Shown: positions 1 through 7,187 of the stretch, piece after piece
Layout: each line of letters starts with the position of its first letter
How positions within the stretch are numbered: the stretch's first letter is position 1
Assembly (NCBI GenBank): GCA_964544115.1
Contig: CAZJBP010000081.1
Span: forward strand, 1 to 16,716
DNA from: CAZJBP01 sp964544115
GTDB taxonomy: Bacteria > Verrucomicrobiota > Kiritimatiellia > UBA8416 > JADHWI01
Direction: 5' to 3'
DNA: 16,716 bases
Translations under genes and position numbers: made by a program
The notes under the pieces: generated by a model
The model's input: the letters and a program-made list of their open reading frames with translations, nothing else
Database searches by the model: none
What the model was told of the DNA's origin: nothing

Positions 1-3000
1 GTCCTCACCAGCGGCCGGCGGACGTTCCGGAACGCGTTCTCGCGCAGAAGCACGCCGGCGACGGTCGTTTCCACCTTGATGCCCACCGAGGTGTGCTCAA
101 TCGTGTTGTGCTCCACCACGGCGTCGCGCACCGAGCCAATCAGCTCCACGCGGGCCCCGTTGTGCAGGTGGTTCCGGCGGATCACGCCGCCGCGGGCCAT
201 GGCCACGTCCAGCCCGGGAATCTCCTGCCCCGTGATGGCGATCTGAGAGTCGCCGGGCCCCGCGGTGCCCATCCTGCCGACGAGCCCGTTGCCCTCAAGG
301 ATCTCATTCTCCAGCATCTGGCAGAACCACGTCGGCTGGAGTCCACCGTAGTTCAGGCCCATGACGCGGTATCCGCTCGCCCGGGCGCAGGTGTTGCCGG
401 CGATGACGTGGTTGATGGAAATGCCGCAGGTCTGGACGGCAATGCCCGCATCGGTGATGTCGTTGCCGATGATGAGGTAGTTCTCCTGCAGGGCGGCAAT
501 GCTCACGAGGCTCGACGCATCCGGGTTGACGACCCACGGCCGATCAATCTCCACCGTGCGGCCTTCCTGCCGGACCACCCGCCGCCACTGGCCGGCTCCC
601 CGCCCCTTCATGATGTAGACGCCCATGCCCACCTTGGCCGTCTCAAGCCAGATGTCCTGGTGCCAGTGCTGGCCATCCTTCACGGGGACCACGCTGTGCC
701 GTTCCGCCAGCACGAGTGTGGTGCCTTCGGCGGATTCAATCGGCCCGGCATGGGACCCGCCGCCGCCGTCCGAGGTGATGGCCTCGCGGAAGTGGGCAAA
801 GATCGTCCGGACGCGGTTGTGCGCAAAGTAGAGGTCGTGACAGCTCCGCCAGTCGCAGAACGTGTTCAGGCTGCCGCCGGTGGACGTCAGGTCGGCGCCG
901 ATGATGTCGTTGTTCTCGAAGATCAGCCCGTCCGGACCGGAGATGCAGTACCAGCCGAGGCGGCCGTTGTAGATCTGGTTGCCGGTCACGCGGCCGCCCG
1001 TCACGGCGGCCAGCACCAGGGACCGCGCGCTGCCGTACAGGTCGCAGTCGGTGACCTCGACATTCTCCCCGCCCAATTGGACCGTGATGCTACCCTCGAC
1101 CTCGTTGCAGTCCTTGGTCTCGTGGGCGACGCTCTCGCAGAAGCGCCGGTAGGCTTCCTCATGGCCCATCAGCCCCTCATAGCGCATGGCCCGCACCCGG
1201 AGGCGGCGCAGGAACACGTTGCCGGCGTCCGGCTTGGTGCCGTCGTCACTGATAATGCCGTCCGCGTAGTTGCGGCATGCGAGCGAGAGGTCCTCCAGCC
1301 CGAAGGAGTTGGTACCCCTCACCAGCGCCACCGGCTTGGGCGAGTCCGGCCACAGGAGCTCGACCCATTCGCGCTTCTCGCCGCGCAGAACGGTGAACCG
1401 AGGCACCTTCAGCGTTTCGCGAATCTCGTACCGGCCACGCGGGAAGAAGACGATGCCTCCGCCCGCGGCCTGCGCCTCAGCGAGCGCGGCCTGCACCGCT
1501 GCCGTGTCATCGGCGAGCCCGTCTCCCACGGCGCCGAAATCCATGACATTGAAGAGAGTCTGCGGCCACGGCGTTGCGTGCTGGACAACAAAGGGAATGG
1601 CATCACTCCAGCCGGCCGCCCCACCCCACCCGTTGTGCACCTGCAGCCCGTACTCGCCCGGCGGCACGTCCGCCGGCAGCACCGCCGCCAGCGCGTACGC
1701 CTCGGCCTTCTCCACCGGCACATCGATGAACCCCGCGGCGGCAGTTAGCCGGGCGCGAACCTTGCGCGGATTGCCGAGCATGTTCCGGCCGCAGACGCGG
1801 AACCGGCCCCCCGGCGTCTGCCGCTTGCCGAGGTCGCCCACCCAGAAGAGGTAGGCCGGGCGATTCAGCAGCGCAGTCGCCCTGCCCGCCCCGGTGCTGA
1901 TCCGGATGGTGAACGCGTTCGCCTTCCAATCGGCGGGCAGCAACGCCTTCAGGCACTGCTCGCTCCGGTCCACGATACGCAGCTTCTGCATCGGCTTGCC
2001 CGGCGCGGGGGACGCCTCGACCACCGCGTCCTCGCTGAACGCGTGTCCCTGGATCATCACCGTATCGCCGGGGCGAATCGGATCCGAGGTCCACAGGATC
2101 TCCGGCTTCTCCGCCGCGACCGTCGGGGCGCCGGCCGCCCTCGCGCGCTCACGCGCCTGCTCCCGCTCGATCCGCTCTGCCGTCAACTCGCCCGGCTTCC
2201 ACCCGTTGATCAGGGCCGGCTCGCGGCGGTAGTTCACGCCCAGCGCGTCCATCCGCCGCGTGTGCTGCCACATGCGCGTCATGAAGTCCGCGAAGTTCCG
2301 CCCCGCGGGCGGCGTCCACACCGCCTCCGCGAGCGCGGTTGCCCGGGGGAAGACCTGGAATTCCACGTCGGCCGGCGTCCACATGTATTCGGTCCAGGCA
2401 TTGCCCTGCGCGCCGAGGATGTGTTTGTGCAGGCTTGCATCGAGGCCGGCCGGTATTGGTTCGTAGCCGTACACATCCTCCAGGGTCAGAACGCCACCCC
2501 AGGACTCCGGCTCGCCCGGCGCGGCCGACTGATAGCGGTCGAAGTAGCAGTGGGATCCCGGCGACATGACAGCGTCGTTCCCCGTCTGCGCCGCCCGGAC
2601 GCCCCCGATGTCGCCGCGCCAGCTCGTCACCGCCGCGCCGGGCGCCAGGCCGCCTTCCACGATCTCGTCCCACCCGATCAGCCGCCGGCCCCGAGCGGAC
2701 AGGAACCGGTCGAAGTGGCGGATAACCCAGCTCTGCAGTTCGTGCGCGTTGGCGAGGCCATTGGCCCGGATTCGCTCCAGGCACTTCGGGCACTGCTCCC
2801 AGCGCTGCTTGCAGCATTCGTCCCCGCCGATATGGATGAAGGTCGACGGGAACAACTCCAGCACCTCGGTCAGCACGTCCTCGAGGAAGGCCATAGTCTG
2901 GTCGTTCCCGGCGCAAAAGACATCGGCCTCGATGCCCCACCGCGTGCAGACCTTGAATGGCCCGGGTGTGCAGGCCAGCTCGGGGTAGGCGGCCAACACC

Positions 3001-3785
3001 GCCAGCGCATGCCCCGGCAGTTCGATCTCAGGCACAACGGTCACGTGGCGCCGGGCTGCATAGGCCACGATGTCCCGCACCTCGTCCTGCGTGTAGAAGA
3101 ACGGCCCGTACGGCGTGCCATCGCCGTGGTCGCGATCGCCCTTGTGCGGCGACTCGTCCCGCCGGGCGCTTGCCTCGGTGAGGAGCGGGTACTTCCGGAT
3201 CTGCAGGCGCCAGCCCTGGTCATCCGTCAGATGCCAGTGGAGAACGTTCATCCTGTGGAACGCGATCAGGTCGATGTACTTCTTCACGAAGTCCACGGGC
3301 ATGAAATGCCGGCTGACGTCGAGGTGCAGGCCGCGCCACGCGAACCGCGGCCGGTCCCAGATCTTCACCGCCGTCGCAGTCCACCCGATCCCCGCCACCG
3401 GCGCCGGGCTGTAGATCTCCGCCGGAAAGAGCTGAAGCAGCGTCTGCGCCCCGTAGAACAGGCCCGCCGCCTTGGGCGCGCGAAGGGTCACTCGCCGCGG
3501 CTCGACGATCAGTTCGTAGCCTTCATCGCCGAGTTGCGGGTCCGCGCCCTCGGTGCTCAGAAGAATGGCACTGCCCGCCGAAGCATCGGCCGCCGCGCCC
3601 GCCTCCTTCACCGTGAGGGTGTAGCCCGTGGCCGGCTTCAGGGCGGCGGCCAAGTGCAGGCCCGCGCCCCGCGCGTCCGCCGCGGCCAGGATTCGCGTGC
3701 CGCTGGTCAGTGTGAAGGTGCCGACCCCGCGCTCCATGCGCACGGGCAGAGGCACCACGGCAGGTAGATCAACGTTCTCGTTCAT
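1..3785 (-). CDS. GH20 beta-N-acetylhexosaminidase fused to a pectate-lyase-like beta-helix (3' end outside window)
   Basis: The reading frame is open from an ATG at 3785 to the left edge, giving at least 1261 residues with no stop seen. Residues about 10-130 resemble the GH20 N-terminal domain. About 145-500 is the catalytic TIM barrel, with FAWRGLHLDVSRHF near 150 and HIGGDE ending in the Asp322-Glu323 pair, which in GH20 orients the substrate acetamido group and acts as general acid. A charged linker (about 515-555) leads to one or two IPT-like beta domains (about 556-735). From about 745 comes a right-handed beta-helix opening with FNVMDFGAVGDG, as in pectate-lyase/GH28-related proteins, followed by repeated Asn-rich coils. 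The family role is release of terminal beta-linked GlcNAc/GalNAc; the helix domain's target is unknown. No signal peptide is visible. The start overlaps the upstream gene's stop as ATGA, so translation is probably coupled. GH20 enzymes usually end shortly after the barrel, so this length is odd. Confidence 0.85.
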   Translation of the reverse strand, partial: MNENVDLPAVVPLPVRMERGVGTFTLTSGTRILAAADARGAGLHLAAALKPATGYTLTVKEAGAAADASAGSAILLSTEGADPQLGDEGYELIVEPRRVTLRAPKAAGLFYGAQTLLQLFPAEIYSPAPVAGIGWTATAVKIWDRPRFAWRGLHLDVSRHFMPVDFVKKYIDLIAFHRMNVLHWHLTDDQGWRLQIRKYPLLTEASARRDESPHKGDRDHGDGTPYGPFFYTQDEVRDIVAYAARRHVTVVPEIELPGHALAVLAAYPELACTPGPFKVCTRWGIEADVFCAGNDQTMAFLEDVLTEVLELFPSTFIHIGGDECCKQRWEQCPKCLERIRANGLANAHELQSWVIRHFDRFLSARGRRLIGWDEIVEGGLAPGAAVTSWRGDIGGVRAAQTGNDAVMSPGSHCYFDRYQSAAPGEPESWGGVLTLEDVYGYEPIPAGLDASLHKHILGAQGNAWTEYMWTPADVEFQVFPRATALAEAVWTPPAGRNFADFMTRMWQHTRRMDALGVNYRREPALINGWKPGELTAERIEREQARERARAAGAPTVAAEKPEILWTSDPIRPGDTVMIQGHAFSEDAVVEASPAPGKPMQKLRIVDRSEQCLKALLPADWKANAFTIRISTGAGRATALLNRPAYLFWVGDLGKRQTPGGRFRVCGRNMLGNPRKVRARLTAAAGFIDVPVEKAEAYALAAVLPADVPPGEYGLQVHNGWGGAAGWSDAIPFVVQHATPWPQTLFNVMDFGAVGDGLADDTAAVQAALAEAQAAGGGIVFFPRGRYEIRETLKVPRFTVLRGEKREWVELLWPDSPKPVALVRGTNSFGLEDLSLACRNYADGIISDDGTKPDAGNVFLRRLRVRAMRYEGLMGHEEAYRRFCESVAHETKDCNEVEGSITVQLGGENVEVTDCDLYGSARSLVLAAVTGGRVTGNQIYNGRLGWYCISGPDGLIFENNDIIGADLTSTGGSLNTFCDWRSCHDLYFAHNRVRTIFAHFREAITSDGGGGSHAGPIESAEGTTLVLAERHSVVPVKDGQHWHQDIWLETAKVGMGVYIMKGRGAGQWRRVVRQEGRTVEIDRPWVVNPDASSLVSIAALQENYLIIGNDITDAGIAVQTCGISINHVIAGNTCARASGYRVMGLNYGGLQPTWFCQMLENEILEGNGLVGRMGTAGPGDSQIAITGQEIPGLDVAMARGGVIRRNHLHNGARVELIGSVRDAVVEHNTIEHTSVGIKVETTVAGVLLRENAFRNVRRPLVR

Positions 3786-5062
3786 GGCGTGGGAATCTCC
3801 ACTCTGTAAACCGCCTCCTGGCCCGGCGCCAGCCAGTGCCAGACGGCCACGGTGCCGTCCTCCTCCCGGATCAGCGGATGGTCCGTGCAGTACGCCGCAC
3901 CCTCGTACTCCCGGCCGTCCCAGCCCCAGGAGTACAGCCGAGTCTTCTTCGGGAACTTCACCAGCACGCGATCGGTCTGCGTCATGCTGTTGTTGACGAT
4001 CATCACGTAGCGGCGGCCCTGGGCGTCCACGAACTCGCCAATCAGGATCGGCGTGCTGTTGTCGTACGCCGGCCAGACCGTGGTCACCAGCTCGTTGGGC
4101 GTCCACGTCTCGCCGCCGCCGAACGCCTTCGGGTAGAAGCTGACCCGCGTGGAGGCGAGCCGGTTGAACAGGTCGCCGTAGTGGCGATGGAAGCTCTTGT
4201 GAACGAGGCGCAGGTCGGAATAGGTCTGCGTCCGCTCGAAGAGCTCGTTGACCGGCGAGAAGCGGTAGTTGGCGTGCGGGCGCCGCAGGTAATAGAAAAA
4301 CCACACGATGCCGTTGGCGCCGGAGGCAAGGGAGGTGTTGAACTGCCAGCGGAGATCGTCGAACGTCGGGCAGCGGTACTGGTTGTGGCCGACGCACATG
4401 GGGGTGTTCCAGAAGGGGACGCCGTTGCGCAGGGACGCCTCGCGGAAGAGGCGGAGATTGCGGTAGTAGTCGTCCAGCATCGCCCCCGTTATGGTCATCT
4501 GCGTGTAGCAGTCATAGCTGAGCAGGTCGGCCTTGCACTTCGCGATGAAGTCATCCAGGTCCTTCGCCTTGCCTTCATCCGTGCTGGCGCACACCGGCAG
4601 CAGGTTGTAGTAGGCGTGGAGGTGCGGCGCCAACTCCCGCTGGATGCGGTGGCACTCGTACATGCCGTCGTTAGCCGCCTCGTCCGCCACGTAGAATCCG
4701 AAGAGGGCCGGGTGGTCGCCGAAATCCCGGATGGCCGCCTCGGCCCTGCCCCTGAAGCCCTCGCGGGCGTGACGGCCTTCCGCGTCCGAATCCGCCATGC
4801 AGCGCTTGTCCCAGGGTATCAGCTTCATGCCCCGCTGCTGGGCCCAGTCGAGCATCTGGCGCGTGTGGGCCACCTCGCCCGGGTTGTTCGGATCGCAGAT
4901 CGAGCCCTGCGGCACCGTGAAGCCCGCATCCGCCCACGACTCCACCTCCGCCTCGTTCATGTACTGCCCGTGAAGCTCCAGGCTGGTGTAGTTCCAGAAG
5001 CTGATCGGGAACTTCTTCAGGCCGAGGGATGCAATCGCCTTCAACAGTTTCTGCTGCTTCAT
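3782..5062 (-). CDS. TIM-barrel glycoside hydrolase-like protein (GH42/GH-A-like)
   Basis: This 426-residue protein is the first gene of the leftward operon. Its features suggest an (alpha/beta)8 barrel of glycosidase type: HPALFGFYVADEAAND at about 117-132, with Asp127-Glu128 at the usual place of a clan GH-A acid/base on strand 4, and a LLSYDCYTQ strand end with Asp184. Residues from about 330 form a beta-rich C-terminal domain ending in a WHWLAPGQEAVYRVEI strand. The strand-7 region (SGANGIVWFFYYLRRP) has no evident Glu nucleophile, so activity is uncertain. No signal peptide is seen; the N-terminus is lysine-rich but not followed by a hydrophobic core. The start is supported by GGGAGAG about 10 bases upstream. 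I recognise a general fold resemblance only and cannot name a family or substrate. Pairing with a GH20 enzyme suggests glycan processing. Confidence 0.6.
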   Translation of the reverse strand: MKQQKLLKAIASLGLKKFPISFWNYTSLELHGQYMNEAEVESWADAGFTVPQGSICDPNNPGEVAHTRQMLDWAQQRGMKLIPWDKRCMADSDAEGRHAREGFRGRAEAAIRDFGDHPALFGFYVADEAANDGMYECHRIQRELAPHLHAYYNLLPVCASTDEGKAKDLDDFIAKCKADLLSYDCYTQMTITGAMLDDYYRNLRLFREASLRNGVPFWNTPMCVGHNQYRCPTFDDLRWQFNTSLASGANGIVWFFYYLRRPHANYRFSPVNELFERTQTYSDLRLVHKSFHRHYGDLFNRLASTRVSFYPKAFGGGETWTPNELVTTVWPAYDNSTPILIGEFVDAQGRRYVMIVNNSMTQTDRVLVKFPKKTRLYSWGWDGREYEGAAYCTDHPLIREEDGTVAVWHWLAPGQEAVYRVEIPTP

Positions 5063-5085
5063 TTCGAGGTCTCTCCCGGTTCACG

Positions 5086-5105
5086 GGCCCGGTCGTTGCC
5101 GGGCC
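5086..5105 (-). promoter_or_regulatory. 5'-leader stem-loop of the leftward operon
   Basis: GGCCCGG (5086-5092) and CCGGGCC (5099-5105) are perfectly complementary around a six-base loop. The element lies between the proposed leftward promoter and the ribosome binding site of the gene starting at 5062, so it would form a hairpin in the mRNA leader. No T-run follows, so it is not a standard terminator. A role in mRNA stability or control is only a guess. Confidence 0.3.
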
Positions 5106-5136
5106 GACGTAGACGCGTTCGCATGCAACGCCGTCA

Positions 5137-5165
5137 AACATATCCCACCCGCCACGCTTCGCCAA
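5137..5165 (-). promoter_or_regulatory. Candidate sigma70-type promoter for the leftward operon
   Basis: Read on the minus strand, TTGGCG (5165-5160) and TATGTT (5142-5137) are separated by 17 bases. Each matches four of six consensus positions. Transcription would start near 5130, leaving a leader of about 68 bases that contains the stem-loop at 5086-5105. This is found by eye only; G+C-rich DNA gives weak matches easily. Confidence 0.3.
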
Positions 5166-5196
5166 CCCTTGACCGTCTTCTTGTTGGAGATTCCGG

Positions 5197-5225
5197 TTGC
5201 CTTTCCGGGTGGGGTGCACTGTAAT
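5197..5225 (+). promoter_or_regulatory. Candidate sigma70-type promoter for the rightward genes
   Basis: TTGCCT (5197-5202) and TGTAAT (5220-5225) have a 17-base spacer. The -10 element matches TATAAT at five of six positions and the -35 at four of six. Transcription would start near 5232, about 50 bases before the GTG start at 5281. It faces away from the leftward candidate promoter, which fits a divergent control region. Confidence 0.35.
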
Positions 5226-5280
5226 ACCGCGATTGCAGCGTTGAGGGGCGTGGCGATCTGAAACGGTGTGGAGGGTCAGC

Positions 5281-6342
5281 GTGAGACGTATAGCGATGTT
5301 GTCGGCGCCTTTTTTCGGGGCCTGGCTTCTGGCGAGCTGTTTCCAGCCGGCCCTGGCGGAGGTCACTCTCGGCACCGGGACCGCCTCCCTGTTGGGCGGC
5401 GACCTGACGGATCCCGAAGACGATGTGTCGGACCACGGCAACTACGCCGCAGCCGGCACCGAGGAGGCGCAGAGGCCGGACAAGGGTAACTGGGTGACGA
5501 TGACGTCGTCTCCCAACTCGCCCATGGATAAGGCCCCCCACCAGCGGCACGCCTACCAGGACTGGCAGAACAGCCCGCCCTGCGCGATCTTCCTGAATCA
5601 CCCGGAGGTCCGGAAGTGGTATCTCGGCTTTCTCGACGGCGGCAACGGCGGACCGACCGAGACGGCGCCCTTCTCGTGCGCGGTTGAACTGTCGAACGCC
5701 GTCGCACTGACGCATTTCACCATCACCACTTACCCCGACATGCCCGACCGCGATCCCCTGAAGTGGTCGATTCAAGCCTCCGAAACGGGCAAAGACGGCG
5801 ACTGGGTGGACATCTACACGTGCGCGGCCACAGACCGGAGCGAAACGCCGTTCAAGGAAGAGACCCGCAACACGACGTTTCTCATCACCTCCTTCACCTC
5901 GGCCAACATGGCCAAGATCTGCTCGGCGGAAGACGTGAAGAAGATCACGTCCAAGCTGGGCCCCAAGAGGATTGAGAAGCCGGGCTTCCCGGTTCAGACC
6001 AAGACCTACAAGTGGTTTCGCTTCGCCGCTTACTCCTGTTTCAATGAAAACTCACTGACGTATGAGGATTTCAATCGTCCGCCGGGATTTGCGCTGGGCC
6101 AGCTCGAGCTCTTCGGGGGCCAGCCGCAGCCCGGAGCCGCCGCCGCTGCGGCGGAGGCGGAGGTGGCTGCCAAGGCGGCGGCGAAGGCAGAGGCCGTCGC
6201 AGCTGCGAAGGCGGCGAAGGTAGAGGCCGTCGCGGCAGCGAGGACCAACGCGACGACGGCAACGCCCAGGCAGCCGTCGTCAACCGCCGCGAGAAAGGCC
6301 ATCCTCCTCACGCCGAAGACGCGGACGACAACCAAGAAGTGA
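5281..6342 (+). CDS. Secreted discoidin (F5/8 type C)-like protein with Ala/Lys repeat tail
   Basis: I place the start at GTG 5281, five bases after GGAGGG (5270-5275), giving 353 residues; a GTG at 5266 in the same frame lacks this spacing. The first 26 residues form an export signal: Arg2-Arg3, a hydrophobic core, then either signal peptidase I cleavage after ALA (24-26) or lipoprotein processing at LASC (Cys20). The mature start has GTGTASLLGGDLTDPEDD, a module I associate with PVC-group secreted proteins. Residues about 130-280 look like a galactose-binding/discoidin jelly roll (ELSNAVALTHFTITTYPDMPDRDP, WSIQASETGKDGDW, and a closing GFALGQLELFG). Such domains usually bind carbohydrate. 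The tail from about 286 is low-complexity Ala, Lys and Glu with 11-residue repeats, then a basic Thr-rich end. It may be a surface glycan-binding protein serving the locus; that role is inferred. Confidence 0.7.
   Translation: MRRIAMLSAPFFGAWLLASCFQPALAEVTLGTGTASLLGGDLTDPEDDVSDHGNYAAAGTEEAQRPDKGNWVTMTSSPNSPMDKAPHQRHAYQDWQNSPPCAIFLNHPEVRKWYLGFLDGGNGGPTETAPFSCAVELSNAVALTHFTITTYPDMPDRDPLKWSIQASETGKDGDWVDIYTCAATDRSETPFKEETRNTTFLITSFTSANMAKICSAEDVKKITSKLGPKRIEKPGFPVQTKTYKWFRFAAYSCFNENSLTYEDFNRPPGFALGQLELFGGQPQPGAAAAAAEAEVAAKAAAKAEAVAAAKAAKVEAVAAARTNATTATPRQPSSTAARKAILLTPKTRTTTKK
6148..6246 (+). repeat. Imperfect 33-bp direct repeats encoding 11-residue Ala/Lys/Glu units
   Basis: Two adjacent 33-bp units, 6181-6213 and 6214-6246, differ at only a few bases and encode AKAEAVAAAKA and AKVEAVAAART. 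The preceding 33 bases (6148-6180) encode AAEAEVAAKAA, a more diverged unit. An 11-residue period with regularly placed Lys and Glu fits a long charged alpha-helix. The repeat lies wholly within the tail of the secreted discoidin-like protein. Confidence 0.65.
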
Positions 6343-6394
6343 GCCCCCGGCGGCCGCGACAGACGGCGACCTCTTCAAGACACGGGTGACGCAA

Positions 6395-7042
6395 ATGGCA
6401 CTTTCTCTTCATTCTCTGGACGCAGCCGTGGCGCACGCACAGCGGCTGATGGGCCAGGGCCGCAAGATCCTGGGCCTTGTGGGCAAGCCGGGGAGCGGCA
6501 AATCCACTTTGGCGAAGCTCGTCGCCGCGCGGCTCGGAGACAAGGCCCGGGTCGTCCCGATGGATGGCTATCACTTCAGCAACAAGGTGCTGCACGAGCT
6601 GGGCCGCGCGAAGCGAAAGGGCGCGGTCGACACCTTCGACGCCCTGGGCTACACGAGGCTCCTGAACCGGATCCGGACGGAGCCGCAGTCGGTCATCTAC
6701 TACCCCGTGTTCCATCGCGAGATCGAGGAGTCCATCGCGGCGGAAGGCGTGGTGTCGCCCGCTGTGGACCTGGTGATTACCGAGGGCAACTACCTGCTCC
6801 ATCCGCAGGATAGCTGGGACGGGGTGCGCGACCTGCTCGATGAGAGCTGGTATGTGGATGTGGACGATGACGTGCGGATCGAGCGGCTCGTTCAGCGGCG
6901 GCTGGGGCATGGCAATACGCGCGAAGAGGCGATTCACTGGTCGACCGGCAGCGACGAGGTCAATGCCCGGGTCATCGGGAAGACGCGGGAGTTCGCCGAC
7001 GTCGTGGTCAGCATCGGCGAACTGACGAAGGAATCGCGCTGA
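6395..7042 (+). CDS. FrcK/YggC-type P-loop kinase (uridine kinase/PanK-like fold)
   Basis: Starting at ATG 6395 the protein has 215 residues. This start is preferred because GGGTGA (6384-6389) sits five bases before it; GTG 6386 would add three residues. The Walker A motif GKPGSGKST is at residues 30-38. It is followed by VPMDGYHFSN, with the Asp expected to activate the acceptor hydroxyl, and by TEGNYLL, a motif typical of the YggC/FrcK branch of the uridine kinase, phosphoribulokinase and pantothenate kinase superfamily. The C-terminal RLVQRRLGHGNTREEA region and the DEVNARVI element also fit that branch. FrcK is encoded with a fructose ABC transporter in Sinorhizobium, so phosphorylation of a sugar released by the neighbouring GH172/GH32 enzymes is plausible. 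The true substrate is not established for this family, and a nucleoside kinase role is possible. It lies 52 bases after the discoidin-like gene. Confidence 0.8.
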   Translation: MALSLHSLDAAVAHAQRLMGQGRKILGLVGKPGSGKSTLAKLVAARLGDKARVVPMDGYHFSNKVLHELGRAKRKGAVDTFDALGYTRLLNRIRTEPQSVIYYPVFHREIEESIAAEGVVSPAVDLVITEGNYLLHPQDSWDGVRDLLDESWYVDVDDDVRIERLVQRRLGHGNTREEAIHWSTGSDEVNARVIGKTREFADVVVSIGELTKESR

Positions 7043-7146
7043 ACCTGCCCGATCCGGCTCAGAAGGGCAGAAGGGGATCGGACGGGATCGACTGGATTGT
7101 GGGGATGTTTCCCCGCAGGTCTGACCTCCTGTGAATCCCGTCGGAC

Positions 7147-7163
7147 TTCGCAAGGATTGCGAA
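7147..7163. promoter_or_regulatory. Perfect inverted repeat upstream of the GH172-GH32 operon
   Basis: TTCGCAA (7147-7153) and TTGCGAA (7157-7163) form a perfect 7+7 inverted repeat around GGA. It lies 24 bases before the start codon of the first GH172 gene, in a 145-bp gap otherwise without coding content. A shorter dyad, GGGGA/TCCCC, is at 7101-7114. Position and symmetry suit an operator for a dimeric regulator, or a leader hairpin. No regulator gene is present in the window to pair with it, and I see no convincing -35/-10 pair here. Confidence 0.4.
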
Positions 7164-7187
7164 AGCCGTTAGCCTGTGAGGATGTAA

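Noticed and set aside
93..3767. Long + strand open frames at 93-1748 and 2043-3767 opposite the GH20 fusion gene
   Set aside because: Their products are rich in Arg, Pro, Ala and His with no recognisable motif, while the minus strand reads through as recognisable GH20 and beta-helix domains. They are antisense shadows of a G+C-rich gene.
5115..5131. GCGTT/AACGC dyad in the divergent region as an operator
   Set aside because: The arms are only 5 bp and the centre is asymmetrical; it is too weak to call without conservation data.
3836..5224. 462-codon + strand frame opposite the TIM-barrel gene
   Set aside because: Low-complexity Val/Ala/Arg-rich product without domain motifs; the minus strand carries the sensible protein and its ribosome binding site.
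7182..7187. ATG immediately followed by TAA just before the GH172 start
   Set aside because: It could be a two-codon mini-frame but most likely arises by chance from the sequence between the ribosome binding site and the ATG at 7188.
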